64,000 bases of DNA from Massilia rubra (lineage in GTDB: Bacteria; Pseudomonadota; Gammaproteobacteria; Burkholderiales; Burkholderiaceae_D). The translations under genes were made by a program, and so were the position numbers. Position 1 is the stretch's first letter. Every line of letters starts with the position of its first letter. Shown here piece after piece: positions 23,767-32,734 of the stretch. The notes beneath the pieces were generated by a model. It was given only the letters and a program-made list of their open reading frames with translations, made no database searches and was not told the DNA's origin. Where the stretch lies: the NCBI RefSeq assembly GCF_011682065.1, contig NZ_VUYU01000008.1:1-64000 (forward strand), written 5' to 3'.

Positions 23767-25590
23767 TTAGCTTAATACCGCCATCATCGGCCCGCGCAGG
23801 GCGTTGCAGACCATCAGGCCGGTGGCGCGTTCGAGCATCGCGCGCGTAACGATGGTTTCTTCGGCGTCCCACTGCGCGTCCGCCAGCACCAGCGCGCGCA
23901 TGATCCCGGGCAGCAGGCCGCAGGCCAGGGCGGGCGTGCGCCAGCGGCCGTCGACCCGCACGAACACATTGCTGCGGCCTCCTTCGGTCAGCTCGCCGCG
24001 TTCGTTGAAGAACAGCATATCGAATGCGCCCTGCGCCTCGGCCGCGCGCCAGATGGCGTCGTAGCGGGTGCGGATGCTGGTTTTGTGGCGCACAAAGAGT
24101 TCGTCGGCGCGCATCGCGTCCGGGGCCAGCAACACGCGCACCGGTTGCGTCAGCGCGGCCAGCGCGCCGCTTTGCACGCTGAAGGCACCGGACGGGCCGA
24201 TGGCGAGCCGCATGCGCGAGGGCACGCCGGGCGCCAGCGCGGCGCAGGCGGCGTCCAACGCGGCGTGGGCGGCGGCGTCATCGAACGGGAAGCCGAAGTA
24301 GCGCGCCGATTGCGCCATGCGCGCCAGGTGCCGCGCGCGGTGGCGGCAGCCGTCGGCGCGCGTGGCGTGCAGCGTTTCGAAGACCTCGAAGCGGTTTTCC
24401 AGGCCGGTGAGAAAACGCGCCTTGAGCTGGCACTCGGCATATTCGTCGGCCGCGTCGCTGTCGTACACGATGCCGGCGCCGACGCCCATTTCGCCGTGCC
24501 GCGTGCCGGCGTGTTCGGATTGCAGCGCCAGGGTGCGGATCGGCACCGACAGGCAAAAGTCGCCGATCGCCCCAAGCGTGGCGGGCGGCTCGAACCAGCC
24601 GATGGCGCCGGTGTAGACGCCGCGCGCGGCAGGTTCGAGTTCGTGGATGATTTCCATCGCACGCCGCTTGGGCGCGCCGGTGATCGAGCCGCACGGGTAC
24701 AGCGCCGCGAAGATGTCGGCCAGGGCGGCGCCGGGGCGCAGGCGCGCGCGCACGGTGGATGTCATCTGCAGCACGCTGGCAAAGCGCTGCACGTCGAACA
24801 GCGCCGGCACCTCGACACTGCCGGTGACGGCGACTCGTCCGAGGTCGTTGCGCAGCAGGTCGACGATCATCAGGTTTTCGGCGCGGTTCTTGGGGTCGGC
24901 CGCGAGCGCGCCGGCGCGGCGCGCGTTGTCGCTGTCGTCGTCGCTGGCCGGGGCGGTGCCTTTCATCGGGCGCGCGATGAGTTCACCACCTTGATGGCGT
25001 ACGAACAGTTCGGGCGAGAGCGAGAGCACGGCGCCGCCGTCGGGCAGGGCGATCAGGGCGCCGTAGGGCACCGGCTGGCGCGCGCGCAGGCGTGCGTACA
25101 GCGCGTGGGGCGAACCGAAGGCGTCGAAGCGCAGGCGGTAAGTGTAGTTGACCTGGTAGGTGTCGCCGGCGGCGATGTAGTCGTGGATGCGCGCCAGCGC
25201 CTCGCTGAAGGCCTTCTGGTCGACGTTGGCGCGCACCTTGGCAATGCCGGCCGGGCCATCGCCGTCGTGCGCTTGCGCGGCCAGCCAGGCCGCCACCTCG
25301 CCTGATGTCATGCGGGTGCAGGTATCGAACAGCAGCACTTGCGCCAGCGGGCCGCGGGCAGGGTGCGCATCGATGCCGAGCAGGTGTCCGCCCAGTTCAT
25401 AAGCGAGCACCGCCACCGCATGCAGGCCGCGCGCGAGCGCTTCCTGGAGCTGCGCCAGCAGGGGTGCCCAATCGTCTGCCGCGTCGCAGCGCAGGGTGCC
25501 CGCGTGGCCCGTGTACAGGCGCGAACCGGCTGCATGCCCGGCGCCGCCGGTGGCGTCGTCGAGCAGGGCAAAGCAGGGCGCGCTGTTCAT
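23767..25590 (-). CDS. pabB: Fused aminodeoxychorismate synthase component I and aminodeoxychorismate lyase
   Basis: 607 residues in two parts. Residues 1-350 are a PabB/chorismate-binding domain (ALARIHDYIAAGDTYQVNYT, SLSPELFVR, RPMKGTAP, LYPCGSITGAPKRRAMEII, GVYTGAIGW). Residues 380-607 are a class IV PLP fold (FEVFETLHATRADGCRHRAR, HKTSIRTRYD with the catalytic Lys, FNERGELTEGGRSNVFV). Together they convert chorismate to p-aminobenzoate for folate, with an amidotransferase (PabA) expected elsewhere. Such pabB-pabC fusions are common in betaproteobacteria. It converges with the ArsR gene and is 14 bases downstream of slmA. Confidence 0.92.
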   Translation of the reverse strand: MNSAPCFALLDDATGGAGHAAGSRLYTGHAGTLRCDAADDWAPLLAQLQEALARGLHAVAVLAYELGGHLLGIDAHPARGPLAQVLLFDTCTRMTSGEVAAWLAAQAHDGDGPAGIAKVRANVDQKAFSEALARIHDYIAAGDTYQVNYTYRLRFDAFGSPHALYARLRARQPVPYGALIALPDGGAVLSLSPELFVRHQGGELIARPMKGTAPASDDDSDNARRAGALAADPKNRAENLMIVDLLRNDLGRVAVTGSVEVPALFDVQRFASVLQMTSTVRARLRPGAALADIFAALYPCGSITGAPKRRAMEIIHELEPAARGVYTGAIGWFEPPATLGAIGDFCLSVPIRTLALQSEHAGTRHGEMGVGAGIVYDSDAADEYAECQLKARFLTGLENRFEVFETLHATRADGCRHRARHLARMAQSARYFGFPFDDAAAHAALDAACAALAPGVPSRMRLAIGPSGAFSVQSGALAALTQPVRVLLAPDAMRADELFVRHKTSIRTRYDAIWRAAEAQGAFDMLFFNERGELTEGGRSNVFVRVDGRWRTPALACGLLPGIMRALVLADAQWDAEETIVTRAMLERATGLMVCNALRGPMMAVLS

Positions 25591-25604
25591 CGGTGCAAGG
25601 GCGG

Positions 25605-26183
25605 TCAGGCCGCCAGCAGCAGGGAGATCTGCAGGGCCGTGCCCTCGGTCGGATTGTGGCGGAAGCCGCTCTTGGCGTAGCGGTGCCAGCGTCCGACCAC
25701 GTAGGCCACCAGCAGGCTGGCGCGCGCGGCGACATCGGCTTCCTGGCCGTGGCCCTGGGTCACGGCCAGGCGCAGCGACTGCTTGCAGGCCAGTTCGACC
25801 TTGTCGTAGAACTGGTTCATGCGCAGTTGCAGGCGCTCGTCTTCGTTGACCAGGGCGTCGCCGATCAGCACCCGCGTCATGCCGGGATTGTTGGCCGCGA
25901 AGCCGAGCAGCATCTGCAGCACGGCGTGGGCCTGGTCGACCCCGCCCTGTTCGTTTTCGGCGATCTGGTTAATCAGGCCGAAGACGCTCGATTCGATGAA
26001 GTCGATCAGGCCTTCGAACATCTGCGCCTTGCTGGCGAAGTGGCGGTACAGCGCCGCTTCGGATACGTCCAGCCGTGCTGCCAGTGCCGCCGTGGTGATT
26101 TTCTCGCCTTTGGGCTGCTCCAGCATGGAGGCCAGGGCCTGGAGGATTTGCAGCTTGCGCTGGCCCGGCTTGGTGCTTGCCAT
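25605..26183 (-). CDS. slmA: Nucleoid occlusion protein SlmA (TetR family)
   Basis: 192 residues. The TetR HTH shows ITTAALAARLDVSEAALYRHFASKAQM, followed by FEGLIDFIESSVFGLINQI and the SlmA-specific GMTRVLIGDALVNEDERLQLR and GRWHRYAKSGFRHNPTEG. SlmA binds specific chromosomal sites and blocks FtsZ ring assembly over the nucleoid. Spacing of 28 bases from the upstream HAD gene and 14 bases to pabBC suggests a co-transcribed group. Confidence 0.93.
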   Translation of the reverse strand: MASTKPGQRKLQILQALASMLEQPKGEKITTAALAARLDVSEAALYRHFASKAQMFEGLIDFIESSVFGLINQIAENEQGGVDQAHAVLQMLLGFAANNPGMTRVLIGDALVNEDERLQLRMNQFYDKVELACKQSLRLAVTQGHGQEADVAARASLLVAYVVGRWHRYAKSGFRHNPTEGTALQISLLLAA

Positions 26184-26211
26184 GTGTTCTCGATGAGGTG
26201 GGTTGTCGTTG

Positions 26212-26940
26212 TCAGCGCAGCCGATTCATGCATCTCGGCAACTGAAGCACGGATTTTACTTTGACATCGACATAAGCGGGGCGTTTTAACTTTTTTGGCA
26301 ACGGCGCAACACCGATCGGGTCGGCCATGCGCAGATATTGGGTGACCCATGCGGTGCGCATGCCGACCTGTTTGGCGGTGCGCAGGTTGGCCAGGGTGTC
26401 TTCGACCAGGATGCAGCGTTGCGCGGCCACGCCGTGCTTGCGCAGCAGGCGGCGCAGCATCAGCTTGGACGGCTTGGGGCGCAGCTGGCCGTGCACGTGC
26501 ATGTTTTCGATGGCGATGTGGTGGCTGAAGTGGCGCCGCAATCCCAGGTGGCGCATGACGTCGGTCGAGTAGCGCGTCGGCGCGTTGGTCAGCAGGATTT
26601 TCCGCCCCGGCAGGCGCCTGAGCAGGCGCGCCAGGCCGCGCTCGTAGCGGATCATGTCTTCCAGCCGTTCGATGTTGTGGGTCTCGTGCAGGAAGTCGGC
26701 GGCGCTGACCTGGTGGTGCTTGATCATCCCGAGCAGGGTGGCGCCGTAGCGTGTCCAGTATGCCAGGCGGGCCGCGTTGACCACATCCGCGCTGGCGGGC
26801 GTGACGCCGTCGCCCAGCACGCGCGCGATGTACACGTTCATGTTGGCGGTGATGGTGGGGAAAATCGCGTGCGAGGCGTTGTGCAGCGTATTGTCGAGAT
26901 CGAACAACCAGAGCGGGGCGGAGCGGGTAAGATTGGGCAC
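26212..26940 (-). CDS. HAD-family pyrimidine 5'-nucleotidase
   Basis: A GTG start at 26940 gives 242 residues beginning VPNLTRSAPLWLFDLDNTLH. HAD motif I is DLDNT, motif II is LLTNAPTRYS, the Lys is in RPKPSKLMLRRLL, and motif IV is ILVEDTLANLRTAKQVGMRTAWVT. This layout matches the yeast SDT1/YjjG-like pyrimidine nucleotidases. It dephosphorylates nucleoside monophosphates in the cytosol. The long open frame further upstream is antisense shadow of the TraB gene and is not part of the protein. It is commonly found next to slmA in Burkholderiales. Confidence 0.85.
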   Translation of the reverse strand: MPNLTRSAPLWLFDLDNTLHNASHAIFPTITANMNVYIARVLGDGVTPASADVVNAARLAYWTRYGATLLGMIKHHQVSAADFLHETHNIERLEDMIRYERGLARLLRRLPGRKILLTNAPTRYSTDVMRHLGLRRHFSHHIAIENMHVHGQLRPKPSKLMLRRLLRKHGVAAQRCILVEDTLANLRTAKQVGMRTAWVTQYLRMADPIGVAPLPKKLKRPAYVDVKVKSVLQLPRCMNRLR

Positions 26941-26982
26941 AAGAGACCTGACTAAAAACGCGAAACAACAAGGAAAAAACGC

Positions 26983-27873
26983 ATGAGACGTCCAATTATA
27001 GTGGTGTTCCTCAGCCTTCTGATGCTGGCCCTGCCATCGGCCTGGGGCGCCGAGCGCGGCGCGCTGTTCAAGGTGAGCGGCGGCGGCCACACGATGTACC
27101 TGTTCGGCACCATGCACGTGGGCTTGCCCGAGTTCTATCCCCTGGAGCCGCGCATCGCCACGGCCATCCAGAACGCCTCGGCGCTGGCGCTGGAGGTTGA
27201 CCTGTTGCAGGACCCGGCCAAGCTGGGCGCGGCGATGCAGGCGCATGCCATGCTCGCGCCCGGCAAACCGGGTTTCCAGGACCGCTCGCCGGCGTTTCGC
27301 AAGCGCGTCGAGCACGCCTTGAAAAAGGCGAAGATCGATCCGGCCGCGGTGGCGCGCTTCAAGCCGTGGCTGGTGGCCACCACCCTCACCCTGGCCGAGT
27401 ACGCATCCGAAGGTTACCAGGCCGAACTGGCGGTCGATATCAAGCTGGCGCAGATGGCGCGCGCCAGAAAGGTGCCGGTGATCGAGCTCGAATCGATCAG
27501 CGCCCAGTTCGCCATGTTCGACCGCCTGGGCGTGGAAGAGCAGTGGACATTCCTGGAAGAGAGCGTCGATATGATGGAGTCCGGCAAGCAGCGCGCGGAA
27601 ATGCGCCAGATTGTCGATGCCTGGGGCTCGGCCGACAAGGCTGCGCTCGATGCGGTGGCGGCCAAGGTCGAAGGCGACAACAGCGTGTCGGGCAAGTTCA
27701 TGCAAAAAGTGCTGTTGGAAGAACGCAACGGACCATTGGCCGAGAAGCTGGCCGCCTTGCTGGCCAAACAGGACAAGAGCGTGGCGGCGATCGGCGTATT
27801 GCATTTGGTCGGCAAGCACAGCGTGCCGGCATTGCTGGGCGCAAAAGGGCTGACGGTCGAGCGGGTGTACTGA
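26983..27873 (+). CDS. TraB/GumN family protein, exported
   Basis: 296 residues. A signal peptide ends ALPSAWG-AE. The two TraB signature regions are visible: YLFGTMHVGLPEFYPL near the start and AAIGVLHLVGKHSVPALL near the end, along with ALALEVDLL. These conserved Gly-x-x-His and Glu residues place it in the Tiki/TraB fold, thought to be a metal-dependent peptidase-like fold. The role in bacteria is not defined. It is divergent from the nucleotidase gene, separated by 42 bases. Confidence 0.85.
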   Translation: MRRPIIVVFLSLLMLALPSAWGAERGALFKVSGGGHTMYLFGTMHVGLPEFYPLEPRIATAIQNASALALEVDLLQDPAKLGAAMQAHAMLAPGKPGFQDRSPAFRKRVEHALKKAKIDPAAVARFKPWLVATTLTLAEYASEGYQAELAVDIKLAQMARARKVPVIELESISAQFAMFDRLGVEEQWTFLEESVDMMESGKQRAEMRQIVDAWGSADKAALDAVAAKVEGDNSVSGKFMQKVLLEERNGPLAEKLAALLAKQDKSVAAIGVLHLVGKHSVPALLGAKGLTVERVY

Positions 27874-27897
27874 AGGGGGAGGGTGCTGCGGGAGGAA

Positions 27898-27972
<75 letters not shown>

Positions 27973-28048
27973 GGTACTGGTAGGGATCTCGCCAAACTTA
28001 CTGCGGTTTTGCGAGGTCCCCGTGGCGGCTGATGCCGCCACAAATTAT

Positions 28049-28975
28049 TTAGTGCGACCGGATCATAGTGCCAAAAGCCTGTTCGGTCAAGACCTCGAGC
28101 AGCAAAGAGTGCTCGATTCGCCCGTCGATGATGTGAACCGTGTTCACGCCCGACTTGGCCGCGTCCAGCGCCGATGAAATTTTAGGCAGCATGCCGCCGG
28201 AAATGGTGCCATCGGCGAACATTTCGTCGATCTCGCGGGCCGACAAATCGGTCACGAGGTTGCCTTTTTTATCTTGCACGCCGGCGATGTTGGTCATCAT
28301 GATCAACTTTTCGGCTTTCAGGATTTCCGCGATCTTGCCGGCGACGACGTCGGCATTGATGTTGTAGGCCTGGCCATCCTGGCCGAAACCGATCGGCGAG
28401 ATGATCGGGATGAAGGCATCGTCCTGCAGCGCCTTGACCACGGCCGGGTTGATGGCGTCGATTTCGCCGACAAAGCCGATGTCGAGGAACTGGCCCGGGT
28501 TTTCCTTGTCGGGCATGGCCATCTTGCGCGCGCGGATCAAGCCGCCATCTTTGCCGGTCAGGCCGACAGCCTGGCCGCCGTAATGGTTAATCAGCATCAC
28601 GATGTCTTGCTGGACTTCGCCGCCGAGCACCCATTCGACCACTTCCATGGTTTCTTCGTCGGTGATGCGCATGCCTTGCACGAAGGTGCCTTGCTTGCCG
28701 ATTTTTTTCAGGGCGTTGTCGATCTGGGGACCGCCGCCGTGCACCACGACCGGGTTCATGCCGACCAGCTTGAGCAGGATGACGTCGCGCGCGAAGCCGT
28801 GCTTGAGGCGCTCGTCGGTCATCGCATTGCCGCCGTATTTGATGACAATGGTCTTGCCATGGAAATTGCGGATATACGGCAGTGCCTCGGCCAGGATCTG
28901 CGCCTTGATCTGCGGAGAAACCGCGGTCAGGTCGTCTTGATGGTCGGTCTTCAGTGTGGGCAAAGGAGCGGTCAT
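28049..28975 (-). CDS. argB: Acetylglutamate kinase
   Basis: 308 residues. It contains [14 protein letters not shown] (phosphate loop), [32 protein letters not shown] substrate loop (here [18 protein letters not shown]), [15 protein letters not shown] and [20 protein letters not shown]. It phosphorylates N-acetylglutamate in arginine synthesis. The ARGB_c motif and length fit the arginine-sensitive hexameric type, though the N-terminal helix needs structural confirmation. It stands alone, with the tRNA gene downstream. Confidence 0.95.
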   Translation of the reverse strand: MTAPLPTLKTDHQDDLTAVSPQIKAQILAEALPYIRNFHGKTIVIKYGGNAMTDERLKHGFARDVILLKLVGMNPVVVHGGGPQIDNALKKIGKQGTFVQGMRITDEETMEVVEWVLGGEVQQDIVMLINHYGGQAVGLTGKDGGLIRARKMAMPDKENPGQFLDIGFVGEIDAINPAVVKALQDDAFIPIISPIGFGQDGQAYNINADVVAGKIAEILKAEKLIMMTNIAGVQDKKGNLVTDLSAREIDEMFADGTISGGMLPKISSALDAAKSGVNTVHIIDGRIEHSLLLEVLTEQAFGTMIRSH

Positions 28976-29212
28976 GGCGGGTCCGGAAATGAAATTTTGC
29001 GAGATTTTACAGTCAACAGGGAGAAGCTTGTGGGCATTATAGGGCTATCTTGTTGTATTTTCATTTTTGATCCGTTAGGCTGGGCTTAAATGCATCTCCA
29101 CGGCGCCGTGCCCCTCTTTTGTGACAGGGTGGCAGCGCATCAATTAATCAGGAAACACGCCCATGAATGGCATCGCCCGCATTTGCCTTTTTCCATTTTG
29201 GATCAGCTCGCC

Positions 29213-29413
29213 ATGAGTACCTGCAGCCGCTGTGGGGCGCAGTTCGGCTGCGCCATGGCCGACGGCACGGCCGGGCCGTGCTGGTGTACCGAGTTGCCGC
29301 CGGTGGTGGCGGTGCCGGACCCAGACGGCGCGGCGGCTTGCTGGTGTCCGGCTTGCCTGAAGAAGCACATCGATGCGCAAAAAAATTCCCCGTCCGAGGC
29401 GGTGGGCGACTGA
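29213..29413 (+). CDS. Small cysteine-rich CWC-type protein
   Basis: 66 residues from the ATG at 29213. Cys pattern: STCSRCGAQFGCAM, then GPCWCTELP and ACWCPACLKKHI, matching the cysteine-rich CWC family (CxxC, CWC, CxCPxCL). Predicted to bind a metal such as zinc. Function unknown. The longer frame starting at 29090 is not needed and has no ribosome site. Confidence 0.7.
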   Translation: MSTCSRCGAQFGCAMADGTAGPCWCTELPPVVAVPDPDGAAACWCPACLKKHIDAQKNSPSEAVGD

Positions 29414-29478
29414 GGCCGCGCATAGCGCCTGCACTGTTGTATTGATAAATTTTCTATCCCGATCGAACAGGATTTCCC

Positions 29479-29967
29479 ATGTACTACGACCTGGCTGCCA
29501 GCATCGTCCGTCTGCCGCAAAACAAGTCCGCGATTGACCTGTTAACCCAGCATGAGTTTGTCTGGGCCGAATACGGGGAAGAATTAGCGCAGTGGGCCAC
29601 CATTGCGAGCAATACCCCCGGCCTCGAAGCGGTGAGCGCGCGCGTCAGTGGCGGCAAAATCAAATACACCTACAAAGGCAAGAGCGTCGTCGTGCCGCTC
29701 GAGGAGAGCCGGAACGACAATCTGATTTCGGTCTATACCTTGAGCCAGTTGGTCAGGGAAGATGCGGAATTGCGCATGTGCATCGATACCACTGGCAATA
29801 GCGAACAAGCCTTTCTTGTGCTGCCCCCGGCGCAGTGGAAGCGCTTGGAAGACGAATGCGGCAAGGAGGCGGTGCGTTTCCGTTTTTTCGCGCTTCCGCC
29901 AAGCTTGAAGGCGTTTTTCGCACAGGCTTTTGTTGCTGAGAACCTGCACATGTACGATCAAGACTGA
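29479..29967 (+). CDS. Hypothetical protein, 162 aa
   Basis: ATG at 29479 preceded by ACAGGATTTCCC. It encodes an acidic cytosolic protein with no signal or membrane segment. Visible stretches are MYYDLAASIVRLPQNKSAI, TYKGKSVVVPLEESRNDNLI and EQAFLVLPPAQWKRLEDECG. No family recognised. Composition is lower in GC than the core genes nearby, and it starts a 3 kb patch of genes without clear function. Confidence 0.55.
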   Translation: MYYDLAASIVRLPQNKSAIDLLTQHEFVWAEYGEELAQWATIASNTPGLEAVSARVSGGKIKYTYKGKSVVVPLEESRNDNLISVYTLSQLVREDAELRMCIDTTGNSEQAFLVLPPAQWKRLEDECGKEAVRFRFFALPPSLKAFFAQAFVAENLHMYDQD

Positions 29968-29980
29968 GCGGGCGTTAGTC

Positions 29981-30547
29981 TCATTGCTGTGGAACGGTTG
30001 GCGTGGAAACCGGTTCTCTGAACGCCGGGTTGGGTATGGTTTGAATACCGACCGCTTTTTCCGTGCTCGCAGTCAGCTTTGCCAGCCCGACATACCCTGT
30101 CAGAATCGACCCGACAATAGCCACGAGCGCCAGACTGGACACAAACGCGGTTCCAATATCCTTCATCCAGCCGCCGATGGTTTTCTTTTCTCCCAGTTGC
30201 GTTTGAATTTGTTGCAGATTGGACAGGATGTTGGTATTGAGTGCAGAAAATTGTTGTGCCAGTTCTGACTGGCTCACTCTTATGGCAAGCGCCGCCATTT
30301 TTTCGTTTAGTATTTCCTGCACAAACTCGGTCGCCATCAGCCCACCTCGCTCCTTCAAGCTCTCGATGTTCGCAGACAGCATTTGTATCTGTGCGAATGA
30401 TGTCTCCTCGTGCACATCGGGCTCGCGAGAATGCGTGGTATGAAATTGGACTCTCCATTCGTTTTGCATGCGTTTATATGCAACGTAGGCTAAAGCGCCG
30501 GGAACGTCATCCGGTCCTGAAACAAGCATCGAGTAAATATGGCTCAT
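29981..30547 (-). CDS. Membrane-anchored hypothetical protein, second gene of a coupled pair
   Basis: 188 residues. The N-terminal segment (SGPDDVPGALAYVAYKRMQ) resembles a 'VIGLIAYALYK' motif I have seen at the start of other uncharacterised bacterial membrane proteins. A helical region follows (residues 50-125, coiled-coil-like NTNILSNLQQIQTQLGE), then one membrane helix (residues 133-156) and a short Pro-rich tail. The ATG overlaps the stop of the upstream 64 aa gene (ATGA). The pairing and topology recall small membrane effector or holin-like units, but no function can be assigned. Confidence 0.5.
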   Translation of the reverse strand: MSHIYSMLVSGPDDVPGALAYVAYKRMQNEWRVQFHTTHSREPDVHEETSFAQIQMLSANIESLKERGGLMATEFVQEILNEKMAALAIRVSQSELAQQFSALNTNILSNLQQIQTQLGEKKTIGGWMKDIGTAFVSSLALVAIVGSILTGYVGLAKLTASTEKAVGIQTIPNPAFREPVSTPTVPQQ

Positions 30548-30738
30548 TTTGAGCCCGCAGCGATCTTCATCACAGCGATGGCTCCTGCCTGCTTCATCTC
30601 CTCGCGAGTAAAGCGCACCGATTCGATGATTTGCTGGCTACTCGGGGAGAGCGGTGATTCAGTTTTTACGCTGCTGGACAATCTCTCTACAGCACGTCGT
30701 AGGTCTTCTTCGGTGACTGTCGTCAGGAATGCGAACAT
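30544..30738 (-). CDS. 64-residue protein, first gene of a coupled pair
   Basis: A strong GGAGG ribosome site lies six bases before the ATG at 30738. The protein is charged and soluble (TVTEEDLRRAVERLSSSVKT ... SVRFTREEMKQAGAIAVMKI). No family known. Upstream on the minus strand, TTGACC and TATAAC (spaced 14 bases, with a better TAACTA at 16) may form its promoter. The dyad GTCTAT-GTAGTT-ATAGAC (30766-30783) overlaps that -10 region and could be an operator. Confidence 0.5.
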   Translation of the reverse strand: MFAFLTTVTEEDLRRAVERLSSSVKTESPLSPSSQQIIESVRFTREEMKQAGAIAVMKIAAGSK

Positions 30739-30888
30739 GCGAAACCTCCACTTTGGTCAGATTACGTCTATGTAGTTATAGACCTCACTGGCATGGTCAA
30801 GTTCCCGGTTCACCCCAGCGCACCATTGATGTGCGTCGAACGTAGTCCCGGTTTATCTGCTTAAACTTGTGGCAGCAACAAGGAGCTG

Positions 30889-31323
30889 ATGATGGCTGGT
30901 TTGTATGACGAGGATGTGCTTGCCTGGTCGATCGCACAGGCGGCGTTGCTGCGCGAGCGCCGCTGGTCCGCGCTCGATATTGAGAACCTTGCCGAGGAGA
31001 TCGAGGACGTGGGTCATAGCGTGCGGCGCGAACTGGGCAGTCGAATGGCGGTGTTGATCGCCCACCTGCTCAAGTGGCAGTTTCAGCCGCAATTGCGCAG
31101 CAGAAGCTGGCGCGCAACGATCGACGTGCAGCGGACCACCATCACCCGCAAGCTCGGTAAGGTCCCAAGTCTCAAAAGCGCGCTTTCCGATGATGACTGG
31201 ATGCGGGAGGTATGGGAAGACGCGCTTGTCATTGCCATTAAGGATACCGGGCTAGAGGATTTTCCGGACATGCCCATATGGTCCAGTGCGCAGGTATTGG
31301 ACCCGGCGTTTCTGCCAGCGTAA
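30889..31323 (+). CDS. DUF29 family protein, copy 1
   Basis: 144 residues, with AAGGAGCTG before ATGATG. DUF29 signature: LYDEDVLAWSIAQAALLRER, LDIENLAEEIEDVGHSVRRE, LIAHLLKWQFQP. The family is a small all-helical protein of unknown function, common in cyanobacteria and proteobacteria and often present as several paralogues. A second copy lies 900 bases away. Its ADxxIxxxL motifs resemble antitoxin-like folds, but no toxin partner is visible. Confidence 0.82.
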   Translation: MMAGLYDEDVLAWSIAQAALLRERRWSALDIENLAEEIEDVGHSVRRELGSRMAVLIAHLLKWQFQPQLRSRSWRATIDVQRTTITRKLGKVPSLKSALSDDDWMREVWEDALVIAIKDTGLEDFPDMPIWSSAQVLDPAFLPA

Positions 31324-31378
31324 GCAAATAATTACCCCGCCATAATTGCCCCATGGAGCGCGGTACGTGATCGCACGG

Positions 31379-31999
31379 CTAGCAAAAAACGATCGCCGTC
31401 TTGTGCTCAATGCTCAATCGCGCTGCTTCGTAAAGCGCGAGCCAGACGCACAGTTCGCGGTGTAAACCATGCTCGCTGCCGACAAGTCCGTTGATGCGTA
31501 CCGCTTCCGCGTCGCTCAGCGTTTGATTGGCCAGCTTTACGCCAATGGCGGGCGCAAGCACGACCAGTTCCTCGAGCAAGCGATAGGACGATCCCAATAT
31601 TGCGCCTGGCAGCGCATCATGAAATGCCGGCTCGGTAAACTCGACAGGGACATAGAAACCTTCCGCATCGGAGTGACATAGCAGGTGGCTCTCCAACTGC
31701 TCCATCTGCGCCTGCAGCGTTTCGTCGGAAGCAGGATCGGCATGTGCGGCCAAGGGCGTGGCAATCCAGCCGGAATTGGCCAGCTGATGCGCATACGCAT
31801 AGCGCAGGAAGTGAAGATACGAATACGGAAAACCCAGCAGGCCCGCTCTATTGTCGAGTTCGCCAATACTTCCAGGCTCCGCATGCGCCGGGGCACCGAT
31901 GGAGGCAAGGCAGGCGTTGATGGCATCCAATTGTGCATGGAACACATCAGCCTCATTGTCACCGTCATCCAGCATGCCGAGTTCGATCGCAAGTCCCAT
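31379..31999 (-). CDS. Hypothetical protein, 206 aa, between two DUF29 genes
   Basis: No signal peptide or membrane segment. It is acidic, rich in Leu/Ala helices, with stretches LLGFPYSYLHFLRYAYAHQL, EFTEPAFHDALPGAILGSSY and SEHGLHRELCVWLALYEAAR. No family recognised. It is convergent with DUF29 copy 1 and divergent from copy 2. It lacks a clear ribosome site at the predicted start, so the start may differ slightly. Confidence 0.5.
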   Translation of the reverse strand: MGLAIELGMLDDGDNEADVFHAQLDAINACLASIGAPAHAEPGSIGELDNRAGLLGFPYSYLHFLRYAYAHQLANSGWIATPLAAHADPASDETLQAQMEQLESHLLCHSDAEGFYVPVEFTEPAFHDALPGAILGSSYRLLEELVVLAPAIGVKLANQTLSDAEAVRINGLVGSEHGLHRELCVWLALYEAARLSIEHKTAIVFC

Positions 32000-32200
32000 G
32001 GCCAGTCCAGTTCTGTATCAAATAGATGTTGCAGAGTAACATGCCTGCGTGCGCGTCCAACAGACCGCTGCGGCTGCGGATCGCCTGCATAGCGTCGCCT
32101 TGCGCGCCACTATCTTGTCGGGCAGCAGCCATTTTCAGCCGCGCCGGGCTCGCTTGGCTTACCATACGGAGACTGGTTCGGCTTTGAACAGGAGTGGTCA

Positions 32201-32632
32201 ATGGCAGATTTGTACGACACCGACGTGGTGGCCTGGGCTTACCAACAGGCTGCCTTATTGCGGGCGCGGCAGTGGTCGGCGCTCGACCTGGAGAACATCG
32301 CCGAAGAAATCGAAGGCGTTGCCAAGGCCGAAAAACGCGAGCTGGGACGCCGCATGTCGGCCTTGTTTGCGCAATTACTCGAATGGCATACGCAGCCCGA
32401 CCGGCGCAATACGCCCTTGTTGCGCAGCATCGGCGACCAGCGCATGAGCATTGCGCGCGTCTTGCGCAAAATGCCCAGTCTGCAGTCGGCCCTGGTCGAT
32501 GTCGAATGGCTCGACGATGCATGGAAGGATGCCCTGGGCATCGCCGCCGGACAGATGGCACTCGAGGGACTCCCGCGCAGGAGCACCTGGACCTTGGTCC
32601 AGGTGCTCAACGAGAATTTTCTGCCCGATTAA
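32201..32632 (+). CDS. DUF29 family protein, copy 2
   Basis: 143 residues, colinear with the copy at 30889: LYDTDVVAWAYQQAALLRAR, LDLENIAEEIEGVAKAEKRE, LFAQLLEWHTQP, and an ending LNENFLPD that parallels LDPAFLPA in copy 1. A GGAGTGGTCA precedes the ATG. The two copies have diverged well beyond recent duplication. Function unknown. Confidence 0.82.
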   Translation: MADLYDTDVVAWAYQQAALLRARQWSALDLENIAEEIEGVAKAEKRELGRRMSALFAQLLEWHTQPDRRNTPLLRSIGDQRMSIARVLRKMPSLQSALVDVEWLDDAWKDALGIAAGQMALEGLPRRSTWTLVQVLNENFLPD

Positions 32633-32734
32633 GCTGGCCGGACCGGTTTTTGCCTCATCAATCAGGTAGCGCGCCAGCGTCGACCCGGCAACCACCGGAT
32701 CGGCGCAGGCACGATACCCCTGAACAACGCAGCC

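Noticed and set aside
23767-25590. Considered as anthranilate synthase component I (trpE)
   Set aside because: The C-terminal class IV aminotransferase fold and short N-terminal domain fit a pabB-pabC fusion instead.
26941-27819. N-terminal extension of the HAD nucleotidase to 27819
   Set aside because: Antisense of the TraB/GumN gene. The HAD fold starts at VPNLTRSAPLW with a plausible GTG.
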